From: Bacteroidota bacterium
GTDB lineage: Bacteria > Bacteroidota > Bacteroidia > B-17B0 > Aurantibacillaceae
Length of the DNA stretch: 56,206 bases
Direction of reading: 5' to 3'
Assembly: GCA_013288015.1 (NCBI GenBank)
Contig: JABDCR010000011.1
Coordinates: 1-56,206, forward strand
In this document: positions 27,001 to 36,441 of the stretch, in pieces
How positions within the stretch are numbered: the first letter of the stretch is position 1
Layout: every line of letters starts with the position of its first letter
Translations under genes and position numbers: made by a program
The notes under the pieces: generated by a model
Told to the model about the DNA's origin: nothing
Database searches by the model: none
What the model saw: only the letters and a program-made list of their open reading frames with translations

Positions 27001-29725
27001 AGATGTGGATGGCGGGCATTCAACTTCGGCAACCACGTATTTTGATTGGTCTAACTGGATGGAACGTCAGGGTGGTGATAACAAAGTAATTGCCAGCATG
27101 CTGCATTTTACAACCGATAAACCTTCATATAAAACAGAAGAAGAAGTTAGCGTTACCATTCCTTCCCCGCAAGGCGGAAGAGCCCTAGTAACTATAGAGA
27201 CAGGAAGCCACGTTTTACAAGCGCATTGGTTAGAAACCGCAAAAGGCAACACGGTGTTTAAATTTAAAGTAACACCCGATATGGCTCCTAATATTTATGT
27301 GCATGTATCTTTAATTCAACCACACGCGCAAACAAAAAACGATTTGCCCATTCGTTTATACGGCGTTGTGCCTGTAATTATTGATGACCCCGAAACACAT
27401 TTGCGTCCAACTATAACAATGCCCGCAACACTTGTGCCTGAGGGTTTGGCAAGCATTACCGTTGGCGAAGAAAATAATAAGGAAATGGTTTATACACTTG
27501 CCGTGGTAGATGAAGGTTTGTTAGACATTACACGTTTTAAAACGCCCGACCCTTGGAACTATTTTTACGCACGCGAAGCATTGGGTGTAAAAACATGGGA
27601 TATATATGATTATGTAATTGGTGCTTATGGTGGGGAATTAGAAAGAATTTTAAGCATTGGTGGGGACGGAAGCGAGCTTAGTAAAGATGGTGCAAAAGCA
27701 AATCGTTTTAAACCCATGGTTCGTTTTTTCGGGCCTTATCACATTAAAAAAGGAGAAAAGAAAACTACCACGTTTAAAATGCCCATGTACGTAGGTTCGG
27801 TGCGCACTATGGTAATTGCAGGTTACAACGCAGCTTATGGTTCGGTAGATAAAACTACGCCGGTTAAAAGTCCGCTAATGATTTTAGGAACATTGCCACG
27901 TGTGCTGAGTACAGATGAAGAAGTAAAACTTCCGGTATCTGTTTTTGGCGGCGATAAAAATATTGGTAACGTAACGGTTAAAGTAGAAGTTAATGGTTAT
28001 GTGCAGGTGGTTGGCGAAACATCAAAAATAGTTTCGGTTGATAAGAACGACGAAAAATTAGTGAGCTTCGATTTAAAAGTAAAACGCCAATTAGGCATTG
28101 CCAAAGTAAAAATACTGGCTTCGGGCGGTGGTGTGCAAACATCTTACGAAATGGAATTGGACGTACGAAATCCAAATCCATATCAAACAGATGGAAAAGA
28201 TTTTTATGTGGATGCCGGTAAGGAATTAAAAAATAATTACACTGCCATAGGCATAACAGGTTCTAACAGCGGGGTTATAGAATTATCAACCATTCCGCCT
28301 GTTAATTTAGATGAGCGTTTACAATATTTAATTACGTATCCGCATGGTTGTGTAGAGCAAACAACATCAGCTGCTTTTGCGCAATTATATCTGGATGAAA
28401 TTATTTCGCTTACGGATAGTAAAAAAGCAGCTACCGAAAATAATATTAAAGCAGGCATTAATATGCTGCGTAAGTTTCAGTTAAACAACGGTGCCTTATC
28501 TTATTGGCCGGGAGAAAATTATGTGAGCGATTGGGGAACAAACTACGCAGGTCATTTTATGATGGCGGCAGAGAAAAAAGGATATACGCTACCCGCAGGC
28601 TTTAAACAACAATGGGTTAAGTATCAGCAAAACGCAGCTTTTAATTGGGAGCCTGCAAAGGCTAGCTATTTTAACGATGACATTATACAAGCCTATCGTT
28701 TATATACATTGGCCTTAGCAAATCAACCTGCAATGAGTGCGATGAATCGTTTGCGCGAGTTTAAAAATTTATCGCTACAGGCACGTTGGCGTTTGGCAGC
28801 TGCTTATGCCATTGCCGGACAAGAAGATGAAGCCGAAAAATTAATTAATAACGCAAGTTATCAAATTGCACCCTATCAAATAAACTACTACACGTTTGGG
28901 TCGGCAGAGCGTGATGAGGCCATGATTTTAGAAACAGTTTGTTTATTAAATAAAAAACAAATTGCCTACACTTCTATTAAGCAAGTAACAAGTGCTCTAT
29001 CTTCAAAATCATGGATGAGTACACAATCTACAGCTTATTCATTAGTAGCAGTTTCTGCCTTCATAAAAAAATACGGAAGCTCATCGGCTATGCAGGCAGA
29101 ATGTTTTGTTAACGGAAAAAAAGTTGACATAAAAGGCAACTCTGCACTTACGCAAATTCCGTTAGACTATAAATCTTCTTCCGGAAATTATTCTATTAAA
29201 AATAATGGCAAGGGAGTTTTATATGTTAGAGTTACCAATAGAGGAAAACCTGCCATAGGAACTGAAACAGAAGCCTCACAAAATTTGGTTTCTACCGTTA
29301 CCTATAGAGATATGGCGGGACAGGAAATTGACCCGAGTGAATTGCAACAAGGCACGGATTTTATGATGGAGGTTATTGTGAAAAACCCGGGCATGCAGGG
29401 CAATTATAAAAACATGGCTTTAATAAGTTACATTCCATCAGGTTGGGAAATTCATAACACACGCTTAGATGATAATGAGGCCATCCTAAAAAACTCTGCT
29501 TATACATATCAGGATATCAGAGACGATAGAGTATTTACATATTTTGATTTGAATGCCAACGAAAGTAAAAAGTTTACCATTTTGCTTAACTCAAGTTATG
29601 CCGGTAAATATTATTTACCGGGTTTAAACATCGAGGCTATGTATGATAACAGCATTTACTCGCGCAAAAAAGGGCAATGGATAAAAGTGGTAAAACAAAC
29701 ACAACAAGGTGTTGCAGCAAAATAA
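24098..29725 (+). CDS. Bacterial alpha-2-macroglobulin family protein, 1875 aa
   Basis: A large periplasmic protease trap (YfhM/A2M type). The frame opens at a TTG (24062); the ATG at 24098 gives a compact N-terminus with one membrane segment (MAVGAAVVLLGTYLF). It contains a run of macroglobulin domains, a GERGVWRPGDTMFLTF motif of the MG domain region, and a complement-like thioester domain with GCVEQ; the reactive Cys is residue ~1418 and the following EQ is intact. The thioester can bond covalently to an attacking protease. The length is somewhat above that of the E. coli homologue. An acidic Tyr/Asp-rich insertion sits at residues ~490-515. It overlaps pbpC by 17 bp, the conserved A2M-PBP1C pairing in which trapping and peptidoglycan repair are thought to cooperate. 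Confidence 0.95.
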   Translation: MFLNRIKWMAVGAAVVLLGTYLFNSKDILKKLTGSNKFGVEQNKINPEFAQYISAFTTGYISSGSTIKIKFASELQQSVELNAPVKEKLFSFEPEIEGDAVWIDGQTIEFRPKERLAAGQLFKASFHLNKLLDVKKELNEFDFLFQVVKQSARVEVNNIKCYNSSDFSYYKLSGVISTADYAEAAKVEQMLSAKYGTKNPGIKWIHNDKLTIHKFYIDSIERGTLLASKLALNWDAKPLNTEYTGGLEFEIPAKNKFTLLDVKVVNDNEQHVQITFSNPIESSQSMEGIIRLADLKDIKYVIDNNHVLVYPTNIKEGSYKLTIDESVRDGKGKTLGQTSEHNVVFEAIKPAVKLVGKGVILPSSSNLTMPFEAVNLRSVDVRIIKIYENNILQFLQTNDLSGESELARVGKKVIDKTINLGITNPADFGRWKKFSLDLNSLIKTEPGAIYHIVLSFKKSYSTYSCAGNSIDDKAEMEQIKAQEEDVNEFSSGYYYSDNYYDYSEEGDDYDWKERENPCNSAYYRNTYERSVSRNLLSSDLALTVKKGNDGSFFVAASNLVSTEPMSGTSIELYDYQQQLITSTQTNGDGQVFITPTRKPYFIIAKNKDHRAYVKLDDGATLSLSMYDVAGDAVQKGLKGFIYGERGVWRPGDTMFLTFILEDKLKSLPTNHPVMFELYNPQGQLYRKQLATKSVESFYNFTTVTDKNAPTGNWNAQVKVGSVMFTKNIRIETIMPNRLKINVSVGDNLVIKGDENISLHTAWLTGAVAHNLQANVAVALSATSTQFAKYKDYNFDDPTIRFESESINLFDGKVDNNGDANFPCKLQTKTNAPGMLKANFATRVYEQGGAFSVDRFSITYSPYNFYTGIRLPDGEANTGILYTNKDNTINVATVDYKGNPVSRSRMRMELYKLEWRWWWEQYQDELANYSMDDYHKPVKVEEFSTSGGTAKIKLNIKEEDWGRYLIRIVDVDGGHSTSATTYFDWSNWMERQGGDNKVIASMLHFTTDKPSYKTEEEVSVTIPSPQGGRALVTIETGSHVLQAHWLETAKGNTVFKFKVTPDMAPNIYVHVSLIQPHAQTKNDLPIRLYGVVPVIIDDPETHLRPTITMPATLVPEGLASITVGEENNKEMVYTLAVVDEGLLDITRFKTPDPWNYFYAREALGVKTWDIYDYVIGAYGGELERILSIGGDGSELSKDGAKANRFKPMVRFFGPYHIKKGEKKTTTFKMPMYVGSVRTMVIAGYNAAYGSVDKTTPVKSPLMILGTLPRVLSTDEEVKLPVSVFGGDKNIGNVTVKVEVNGYVQVVGETSKIVSVDKNDEKLVSFDLKVKRQLGIAKVKILASGGGVQTSYEMELDVRNPNPYQTDGKDFYVDAGKELKNNYTAIGITGSNSGVIELSTIPPVNLDERLQYLITYPHGCVEQTTSAAFAQLYLDEIISLTDSKKAATENNIKAGINMLRKFQLNNGALSYWPGENYVSDWGTNYAGHFMMAAEKKGYTLPAGFKQQWVKYQQNAAFNWEPAKASYFNDDIIQAYRLYTLALANQPAMSAMNRLREFKNLSLQARWRLAAAYAIAGQEDEAEKLINNASYQIAPYQINYYTFGSAERDEAMILETVCLLNKKQIAYTSIKQVTSALSSKSWMSTQSTAYSLVAVSAFIKKYGSSSAMQAECFVNGKKVDIKGNSALTQIPLDYKSSSGNYSIKNNGKGVLYVRVTNRGKPAIGTETEASQNLVSTVTYRDMAGQEIDPSELQQGTDFMMEVIVKNPGMQGNYKNMALISYIPSGWEIHNTRLDDNEAILKNSAYTYQDIRDDRVFTYFDLNANESKKFTILLNSSYAGKYYLPGLNIEAMYDNSIYSRKKGQWIKVVKQTQQGVAAK

Positions 29726-32096
29726 ATTTATCGCTTTTATAAAGCGAAGAAAATATTTTTTGTTGATTTTTTTTGGCCTGCTGGCTTTATATATAAGCTG
29801 GTTACCAAAAAATTTATTTGCCGACCCATATAGCACCATTATATATGATGAGCATAACGAATTGTTAGGCGCGCATATTGCGAAAGACGGGCAATGGCGG
29901 TTTCCGTATAGCGATAGCGTACCCGATAAATTTAAAACCTGCATTACTTTTTTTGAAGACGAATATTTTTATCGTCACCTGGGAGTAAACCCTATTTCAC
30001 TTTCAAAGGCATTTGTAAAAAACAGTAAATCGGGTAAAATAAAAAGTGGAGGCAGCACCATAACTATGCAGGTTGCCCGCTTAATGCGAAAAAACAGAAG
30101 TCGTACTTATTGGGAAAAGTTCGTAGAAATTCTTTTGGCTTTTCGTATAGAATTATCGTATAAAAAAAATTCTATCCTAAATACATATGCTTGTCATGCG
30201 CCATTTGGTAGTAATGTAGTGGGCTTGCATGCCGCATCATGGCGTTATTTTGGGCGCAGCCCGAATAAACTATCATGGGCAGAATGCGCTTTGTTGGCTG
30301 TGTTACCCAATGCACCTTCGTTAATTTATCCGGGTAAAAACCATAAAGCGCTATTAAACAAACGAAACAGATTACTCAAAAAATTATATGATAATAAAGT
30401 AATAGATGAATCAACGTATCATTTATCGTTAGAAGAAGGCATTCCCGATAAAGCATTTGCCATACCGCAATATAGCCCGCACTTATTAGCAAGAGCCGCA
30501 AGTGAAAACGGCGCGGGGAAAATTTATTTTTCTACCCTAAACAAAAACTTACAGCAACAAATTAATGCAGCATTAAATAACCATATACAAACATTATCAT
30601 CTAACAGCATTTATAATGCAGGCGCACTTGTTATAGAAACCGAAACAGGCAAAGTAATTGCTTATGTAGGCAATAGTTTTTCGGCAACTAACGAACACGA
30701 TAATTATGTAGATGTTGTTGAAGCCCCACGCAGTACGGGTAGCATATTAAAACCTTTTTTATACGCCAGTATGCTTAACGATTCTAAAATTTTGCCGAAT
30801 ATGTTACTGGAGGATATCCCCATGCAAATGGGTTCTTACGCGCCTAAAAATTTTAATCTTACCTATGATGGTTTAGTGCCTGCCAGTATGGCTCTGGCTC
30901 GTTCGCTTAATGTGCCGGCAGTAAAAATGTTGCAGGAATTTGGAGTATCTCGTTTTCAATATCAGTTGCAAAAATTAGGTTTTAAAAATTTTACAAAACC
31001 CGCATCGCATTATGGCTTATCATTAATATTAGGCGGTGGCGAAGCTACCCTGTGGGATATTGCATCGGCTTACGCTTCTATGGGAAGAACATTGTCGCAC
31101 TACTCAAACTACATGGGTAAATATGATGCCAATGATTATCATGACGCTATTTATCTTCAATCGGAAATAGAAACAAAAAAATCAATACAAAAAACAAGTT
31201 TATTAAGTGCCGGAAGTATTTGGTATACGTTTAATGCCATGACAGAATTAGCACGCCCCGAAGATTATGCAAGTTGGTCACGCTTTTTTTCATCAAACCG
31301 AATTGCCTGGAAAACCGGTACCAGTTTTGGTTTTAGAGATGCCTGGGCAGTTGGCGTAAACGCAAAATATACCGTAGCCGTTTGGGTTGGAAATGCCGAT
31401 GGAGAAGGTCGCCCTGGGCTAACCGGCATTAGCGCAGCCGCGCCATTAATGTTTGCTGTGTTTAATTTATTGCCATCACATGCGTGGTTTAAAATGCCTT
31501 ATCAGGATATGACAAAAATAGTTGTATGTAAACAAAGTGGTTATAAAGCATCGGATGTTTGCCCTGATAAAATTGTAGAGAGTGTTCCTAAAAATGCAAC
31601 TAAAACAAGTTTGTGTCCTTATCATAAAATGATTCATTTAAATGCAACAGGAATGTATCGTGTAAACAGTAATTGCTATCCTGTAGCACAAATGCAGCAT
31701 AAAGCTTGGTTTATTACATCACCCGTACAAGAATATTATTTTAAGCAACACAGTTCTTTCTATCAACCTCTTCCTCCCTATTTACCGCAATGTCAAACAG
31801 AAATTAGCACACATCAAATAGACATTGTTTATCCGCGACCGGGATTTAAAATTTATATTCCGTACGAGCAAAGCGAAGAAAAAGGGCGACTAATTTTAAA
31901 AGCCATGCATAAAAATAATGCAGCTACTATTTTTTGGCATTTAGATGGCAAGTATATTGGCTCAACTCAAAAATTTCATCAAATGGAAGTTTTACCTGCA
32001 AAAGGCAAACACATTTTAGAAGTGATTGATGAACAAGGTGAAAGCATGACTTGCGCTTTTGAGATAGTTGATAAAGAAAGTTCTGTTAATAAATAA
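29709..32096 (+). CDS. pbpC: Penicillin-binding protein 1C (bifunctional peptidoglycan synthase), 795 aa
   Basis: Joins and cross-links peptidoglycan at the outer face of the inner membrane. Order: cytoplasmic basic start, one membrane segment (FLLIFFGLLALYISW), a glycosyltransferase family 51 domain with catalytic Glu83 in EDEYFYRH and GGSTITMQVARL, then a transpeptidase with SILK (nucleophile S345), SLN (S399) and KTG (K535). The C-terminal domain of the PBP1C type (from ~residue 700, VYPRPGFKIYIP) completes the family architecture. The length is normal. The GTG start lies inside the end of the alpha-2-macroglobulin gene, so the two are coupled. The transpeptidase motifs look intact, although PBP1C enzymes in other bacteria are often weak transpeptidases. 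Confidence 0.95.
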   Translation: MLQQNKFIAFIKRRKYFLLIFFGLLALYISWLPKNLFADPYSTIIYDEHNELLGAHIAKDGQWRFPYSDSVPDKFKTCITFFEDEYFYRHLGVNPISLSKAFVKNSKSGKIKSGGSTITMQVARLMRKNRSRTYWEKFVEILLAFRIELSYKKNSILNTYACHAPFGSNVVGLHAASWRYFGRSPNKLSWAECALLAVLPNAPSLIYPGKNHKALLNKRNRLLKKLYDNKVIDESTYHLSLEEGIPDKAFAIPQYSPHLLARAASENGAGKIYFSTLNKNLQQQINAALNNHIQTLSSNSIYNAGALVIETETGKVIAYVGNSFSATNEHDNYVDVVEAPRSTGSILKPFLYASMLNDSKILPNMLLEDIPMQMGSYAPKNFNLTYDGLVPASMALARSLNVPAVKMLQEFGVSRFQYQLQKLGFKNFTKPASHYGLSLILGGGEATLWDIASAYASMGRTLSHYSNYMGKYDANDYHDAIYLQSEIETKKSIQKTSLLSAGSIWYTFNAMTELARPEDYASWSRFFSSNRIAWKTGTSFGFRDAWAVGVNAKYTVAVWVGNADGEGRPGLTGISAAAPLMFAVFNLLPSHAWFKMPYQDMTKIVVCKQSGYKASDVCPDKIVESVPKNATKTSLCPYHKMIHLNATGMYRVNSNCYPVAQMQHKAWFITSPVQEYYFKQHSSFYQPLPPYLPQCQTEISTHQIDIVYPRPGFKIYIPYEQSEEKGRLILKAMHKNNAATIFWHLDGKYIGSTQKFHQMEVLPAKGKHILEVIDEQGESMTCAFEIVDKESSVNK

Positions 32097-32135
32097 TAAT
32101 GAACAACACCTGCATTTAACTACTTATAAGTTTAG

Positions 32136-32143
32136 TATTTTTG
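32136..32143 (+). promoter_or_regulatory. Candidate -7 box for hrpB
   Basis: TATTTTTG matches TAnnTTTG, 21 bp upstream of the first TTG start. It shows that hrpB probably has its own promoter despite the short gap after pbpC. Confidence 0.5.
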
Positions 32144-32164
32144 TTTCCTTACTAAAACCCCCAC

Positions 32165-34645
32165 TTGTTGTTTAACCCTTTTGATATTGATTTACCCGTT
32201 ACCGAAATTATTAACGAGGTAAGAACTCAACTGGCTGTTGCTAATACATTATTAGTCAACGCTCCTCCCGGTGCAGGTAAAAGTACTTTGTTACCTTTAG
32301 CTTTATTTGAAGAAAGTTGGCTACAAGGTAAAAAAATTATTATGCTTGAGCCAAGGCGTTTAGCCGCTAAAACCATTGCATGGCGCATGGCATCTTTACT
32401 TAACGAAGAAGTGGGGCAAACTATTGGCTACCGCATACGGATGGATACTAAAGTTAACAAGCAAACAAAAATAGAAGTAGTTACTGAGGGTATTTTAACG
32501 CGTATGTTACATGGTGATAACGCATTGGAAGAAGTGGGTTTGGTTATTTTTGATGAGTTCCATGAACGAAACCTACAGGCAGACTTAGCCATGGCTTTGT
32601 GTCGTGAAGCTCAACAAGTACTTCGACCTGATTTGCGAATTTTAATTATGTCGGCTACTTTAAATATGCCGCAACTACAACAGTTATTAAAAGCACCTCT
32701 TATTGAAAGTAAAGGCAGGCAGTATCCGGTAGAGATTATTTATGCAGGCGATGCTGATGAAACTCTTTTACCTGAATTAACTGCACGCGCAGTAGTTAAA
32801 GCTGTAAACGAGCAGCCTGGCGACGCATTAGTTTTTTTACCCGGCGAAGGCGAAATAAAAAAATGTGCCGATATACTTAGTTCCTTATTAAGTGATTTCA
32901 AGATACACCCTTTATATGGTCAGTTACCGCAACACGAACAACACCTAGCGATTTTTCCTAACAAACAAGGTAAACGAAAAATTGTATTAGCCACTTCTAT
33001 TGCAGAAACCAGCTTAACTATTGAAGGAATAAAAATTGTAGTAGATAGTGGTTTCTCTCGCACATCGCGTTTTGATGTAAAATCAGGATTATCACGTTTA
33101 GAAACCATTCGCATTTCTAAAGATGCCGCCGATCAGCGTGCAGGGCGAGCAGGGCGTTTAAGCAAAGGGGTTTGTTATCGTTTATGGACTATGGCTACAC
33201 ACAATCGTTTAGCCGAACATCGTGTACCCGAAATTATGGAAGCTGATTTAACTTCCTTAGTATTAGATATGGCCAAGTGGGGTGTGAGTGATATAAACCA
33301 GCTTACTTGGTTAACACCGCCACCAAAAGCTTCGTTAAATCAAGCATCAGATACATTACATCAAATAGCTGCTTTAGAAAATAATCGTATTACAGAACAT
33401 GGCAAGCAAGTGCATCAATTGGTTTGTCATCCTCGTATAGCACATATGCTATTAAAAGCAGAGACATTAGAAATGAAACAATTGGCAACGGATATAGCTG
33501 CTTTATTGGAGGAAAGAGATCCATTACCAAGAGATAGCGGCATTGATATTAATTTGCGCATAGAAGCTTTGAGACGTGAACGAAAAAATAACAGCGGAAA
33601 TCGTTTTATGCGTATAGAAAAAAATGCAGCTTCGTATCGTAAACTTTTACAGATAGAAATTTCTAATGCAGGATATGATGCTTATGATGCAGGATTATTA
33701 CTTGCCTTTGCTTATCCTGAACGTATAGCCTCTGCAAGACCCGGCAATAATGCACCTTTTCAATTAGCTAATGGTAAAATAGCTGTGGCAGGTCATAAAG
33801 ATGATTTAGCACATGAGGCTTGGTTAGCTGTAGCTAACATGGATTTACGCGATGGCTTAGGGAAAATATTTTTAGCAGCACCACTCAATCCAAAAGATTT
33901 AATTAGTATGGTGAGAGAAGAAGACACCATTGTGTGGGATACTCGCAAAGGCGGTTTGTTTACCAATAAAGAATTAAAAATAGGGAGCATTGTTCTAAAA
34001 TCTAAACCTTTGGCAAAACCCAACGAAGAACAACGAGTTGCAGCTATTTGCAAAGCACTTGAAAAAGAAGCCACTAGTTTATTAAACATTAGCGAAAACT
34101 TTACACGTTTGCAAAATCGCATTCTAAGTTTACGTGCATGGAACGAAAAAGATACCTGGCCCGATGTAACAAGCGGTACATTATTTGTTAATGCACAAAC
34201 TTGGTTAGCACCCCATTTGACAAACGTACGCGAGCCCGAAGATTTAAAACATGTTGATTTAGCCGAAGCTTTATTAAACAGTTTAGATTATGAGAAACAA
34301 ACCGCTTTACAGAAATTAGCACCAGCTACTTTTGAAGTGCCAAGTGGCTCTAAGATAACTATAGAGTATTTTGCTCATGGCGCAACACCTGTTTTATCAG
34401 TTCGTTTACAAGAAGTGTTCGGTTTAGGTGATACACCTACTCTTAACAATGGAAAAATAAAAGTGAATTTGCATTTGCTGTCCCCAGGTTATAAGCCTGT
34501 ACAAGTTACCAGTGATTTAAAAAGTTTTTGGAACAACTTATATCACGAAGTAAAAAAAGAATTACAACGCAGGTATCCTAAGCATGCCTGGCCTAATGAC
34601 CCTTGGACTGCAACTGCAGTGGCAAAAGGGCGTAGCAAGAAATGA
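32165..34645 (+). CDS. hrpB: ATP-dependent helicase HrpB, 826 aa
   Basis: A DEAH-type superfamily 2 helicase. Walker A APPGAGKST (residues 33-41), DEFH box (D130-H133), SAT motif (IMSATLN) and the QRAGRAGR motif VI are all visible, followed by helicase-associated domains and the HrpB C-terminal domain near residues 690-820 (VSLHLLSPGYKPVQVTSDL-like, ending KRYPKHAWPNDP-type with RRYPKHAWPNDPW here). The length matches HrpB. Its cellular role is poorly defined (RNA metabolism or mRNA processing in some bacteria). The start is uncertain: two consecutive TTG codons (32165 and 32168) are the only good candidates near the conserved N-terminus. It ends 4 bp from the convergent hydrolase gene. Confidence 0.93.
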   Translation: MLFNPFDIDLPVTEIINEVRTQLAVANTLLVNAPPGAGKSTLLPLALFEESWLQGKKIIMLEPRRLAAKTIAWRMASLLNEEVGQTIGYRIRMDTKVNKQTKIEVVTEGILTRMLHGDNALEEVGLVIFDEFHERNLQADLAMALCREAQQVLRPDLRILIMSATLNMPQLQQLLKAPLIESKGRQYPVEIIYAGDADETLLPELTARAVVKAVNEQPGDALVFLPGEGEIKKCADILSSLLSDFKIHPLYGQLPQHEQHLAIFPNKQGKRKIVLATSIAETSLTIEGIKIVVDSGFSRTSRFDVKSGLSRLETIRISKDAADQRAGRAGRLSKGVCYRLWTMATHNRLAEHRVPEIMEADLTSLVLDMAKWGVSDINQLTWLTPPPKASLNQASDTLHQIAALENNRITEHGKQVHQLVCHPRIAHMLLKAETLEMKQLATDIAALLEERDPLPRDSGIDINLRIEALRRERKNNSGNRFMRIEKNAASYRKLLQIEISNAGYDAYDAGLLLAFAYPERIASARPGNNAPFQLANGKIAVAGHKDDLAHEAWLAVANMDLRDGLGKIFLAAPLNPKDLISMVREEDTIVWDTRKGGLFTNKELKIGSIVLKSKPLAKPNEEQRVAAICKALEKEATSLLNISENFTRLQNRILSLRAWNEKDTWPDVTSGTLFVNAQTWLAPHLTNVREPEDLKHVDLAEALLNSLDYEKQTALQKLAPATFEVPSGSKITIEYFAHGATPVLSVRLQEVFGLGDTPTLNNGKIKVNLHLLSPGYKPVQVTSDLKSFWNNLYHEVKKELQRRYPKHAWPNDPWTATAVAKGRSKK

Positions 34646-34649
34646 TGTT

Positions 34650-35678
34650 TTATTTAATTCCCTTAAGGAATTTTATCAATCCGTTCATATATGTTTGCTG
34701 ATCATCATACATACACATATGGCTTCCATTAGTGCATAATAAAAATTGAGCTTTTGGAATTTCTTTACTCATCCACTCCATATATTTTGGATCCATTGTA
34801 TCATAAGCTGCACCAATAACAAGTGTTGGCACATTAATGTTTTTTAATTCATTGCTCACATCCCAGTTAGTTAGTTTACCGGAAATACCAAATTCACTAG
34901 GTCCTTGCATTATAGTATAAAGGTCGTTGTTCATTTTATTAAATGAACGGCTTACCGGTTCAGGATACTCGGGTAAGCGACAAATGTGTTTGGCATAATA
35001 ATTTGCTTGCAGCAATTGCATGTATTTTGGATTTTTAAAATCGCCTCGCTTTTCGATGTTTCGTATAGTATCTAAAATAGTAGCGTCCATTTGTGTTGCC
35101 AAAACATCATCAGCATATTTTCCATATTTAGGACAGCTTGCCATCATATTAGAAATGATAAGCCCCTTTAAATTATTCTGATATTTAAGAACATATTGCA
35201 TAGCCAGTATACCACCCCACGAATGCCCAAGTAAGTAGAAATTATTTTTATCAAGATGTAGAGCTACACGAAGTTGTTCTACTTCCTCCACATAACGAGG
35301 TAAGTTAAAAAGGGAAGTGTCTTTCGGATTATCAGAATTCCCACAGGCAAGTTGGTCATAATAAATAAATTCAACGCCTTCTTTTGGTAAAAAACTTTCG
35401 AAACATTCAAAATATTCATGTGTACATCCAGGCCCTCCATTCAGCAGTAATATTTTTATTGTAGGGTTATTGCCAATTTGTTTTGTCCACACTTTAAATT
35501 TCCCTTTTGGGGTTTCAATAGCAATCATTTTGATACCACCAGTTTGAATGGCATTTTTAGAATCATCCAAACAAAAAAATAAATCTTCTTGTTCTTTTTT
35601 ATTCGATTTATTCCAGCAAGAATTGAATGAAATTACAATCGCAATTAATCCTACAATAAGCAAAATTTTATTTTTCAT
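34650..35678 (-). CDS. Proline iminopeptidase-like alpha/beta hydrolase lipoprotein, 342 aa
   Basis: An exported S33-family peptidase. The signal has lipobox FNSC (Cys ~21). The alpha/beta hydrolase fold shows the oxyanion loop LLNGGPGCTHEY, the nucleophile elbow GHSWGG (S153), the acid in IGAAYDTMDP and the His in NGSHMCMYDD, so the Ser-Asp-His triad is complete. GGPG and GHSWGG are typical of proline iminopeptidases, which remove N-terminal proline from peptides. The lipid anchor implies a periplasmic or surface location, perhaps scavenging peptides made by the secreted peptidases nearby. It lies 10 bp after the next gene on the same strand, as part of a likely three-gene run. Confidence 0.92.
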   Translation of the reverse strand: MKNKILLIVGLIAIVISFNSCWNKSNKKEQEDLFFCLDDSKNAIQTGGIKMIAIETPKGKFKVWTKQIGNNPTIKILLLNGGPGCTHEYFECFESFLPKEGVEFIYYDQLACGNSDNPKDTSLFNLPRYVEEVEQLRVALHLDKNNFYLLGHSWGGILAMQYVLKYQNNLKGLIISNMMASCPKYGKYADDVLATQMDATILDTIRNIEKRGDFKNPKYMQLLQANYYAKHICRLPEYPEPVSRSFNKMNNDLYTIMQGPSEFGISGKLTNWDVSNELKNINVPTLVIGAAYDTMDPKYMEWMSKEIPKAQFLLCTNGSHMCMYDDQQTYMNGLIKFLKGIK

Positions 35679-35688
35679 CTATTAAAAT

Positions 35689-36378
35689 TTATTTACGATA
35701 CTGATAAAATATTCCCTTGTCAAACGGAGTCCATAGACAGGCCTTTTGTCCACAAAATGTTAAACCATCATTAGTCCATGTGTTACAAGTATTAAATAAA
35801 CCATAGACCCCCTTAGCTTCATAAAAAGCATCATTTTCACCATAACTATGGCCTTTAATATGCAACACTCCTCCCCTCTCATCTCTTTGAAAGCCTTCTA
35901 ATAAATACCGTGTCAGCTTCGCATATTCTGATTTACTAACCTCAATTTTTATGCAAGTTTCATCTTCATTCATCTCTTTATAAAATGTTGTGTGCATGGC
36001 AGATTTCCCCAAGTAAAACATGGCTTTGAAAGCTATACTAGCTTTTAAATCCGACCAATTAGGTGTTTCAAGATAAAACCCTTTATCGCCCCAGCCAAAG
36101 GCAATATATTTCATCAGGGTATCTTTTGATAAAGTATTTTCAAATTTAATTAGTTCGCTCCAGTTTATTTTACTGCTTTTTACAGGCACAACAATATCCG
36201 TATGAACTCCGTTTGTAAGAATATAAATTTCCATATCATTATCCAAACTGACCTTACTTCCATTAATAGATATTTTGGATAAAATATAAGCTGCAAGCAG
36301 ATATAATAAAATCAAGCACAACAAAGTACCAAAAGTATATCCGGCATAGATTAATATTTTAAGAAAAACTCTACCCAT
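35689..36378 (-). CDS. TIGR02117/DUF2459 family membrane-anchored protein, 229 aa
   Basis: The family is named after occurrence near urease genes; its function is unknown. One N-terminal membrane segment (LIYAGYTFGTLLCLILLYLL) is followed by the family core: NGVHTDIVVPV, FGWGDKGFYLETPNWSDL, a HTTFY motif and FNTCNTWTNDGL with a conserved Cys. The conserved His, Cys and Asp residues suggest a papain-like or NlpC-like fold, which is inference only. The frame opens at a TTG at 36417; the ATG at 36378 gives a shorter N-terminus that begins just before the membrane segment and is preferred. No urease genes are present. Confidence 0.85.
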   Translation of the reverse strand: MGRVFLKILIYAGYTFGTLLCLILLYLLAAYILSKISINGSKVSLDNDMEIYILTNGVHTDIVVPVKSSKINWSELIKFENTLSKDTLMKYIAFGWGDKGFYLETPNWSDLKASIAFKAMFYLGKSAMHTTFYKEMNEDETCIKIEVSKSEYAKLTRYLLEGFQRDERGGVLHIKGHSYGENDAFYEAKGVYGLFNTCNTWTNDGLTFCGQKACLWTPFDKGIFYQYRK

Positions 36379-36441
36379 TAGTTTAATAAAGTTAACCTCT
36401 TTCTTGCATCTATCCAATCTTATTTTTATACAATAGTCACG

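Noticed and set aside
34640..34690. Bidirectional terminator between hrpB and the hydrolase gene
   Set aside because: Only a short AATTCC/GGAATT hairpin inside the hydrolase coding end was seen, too weak to call.
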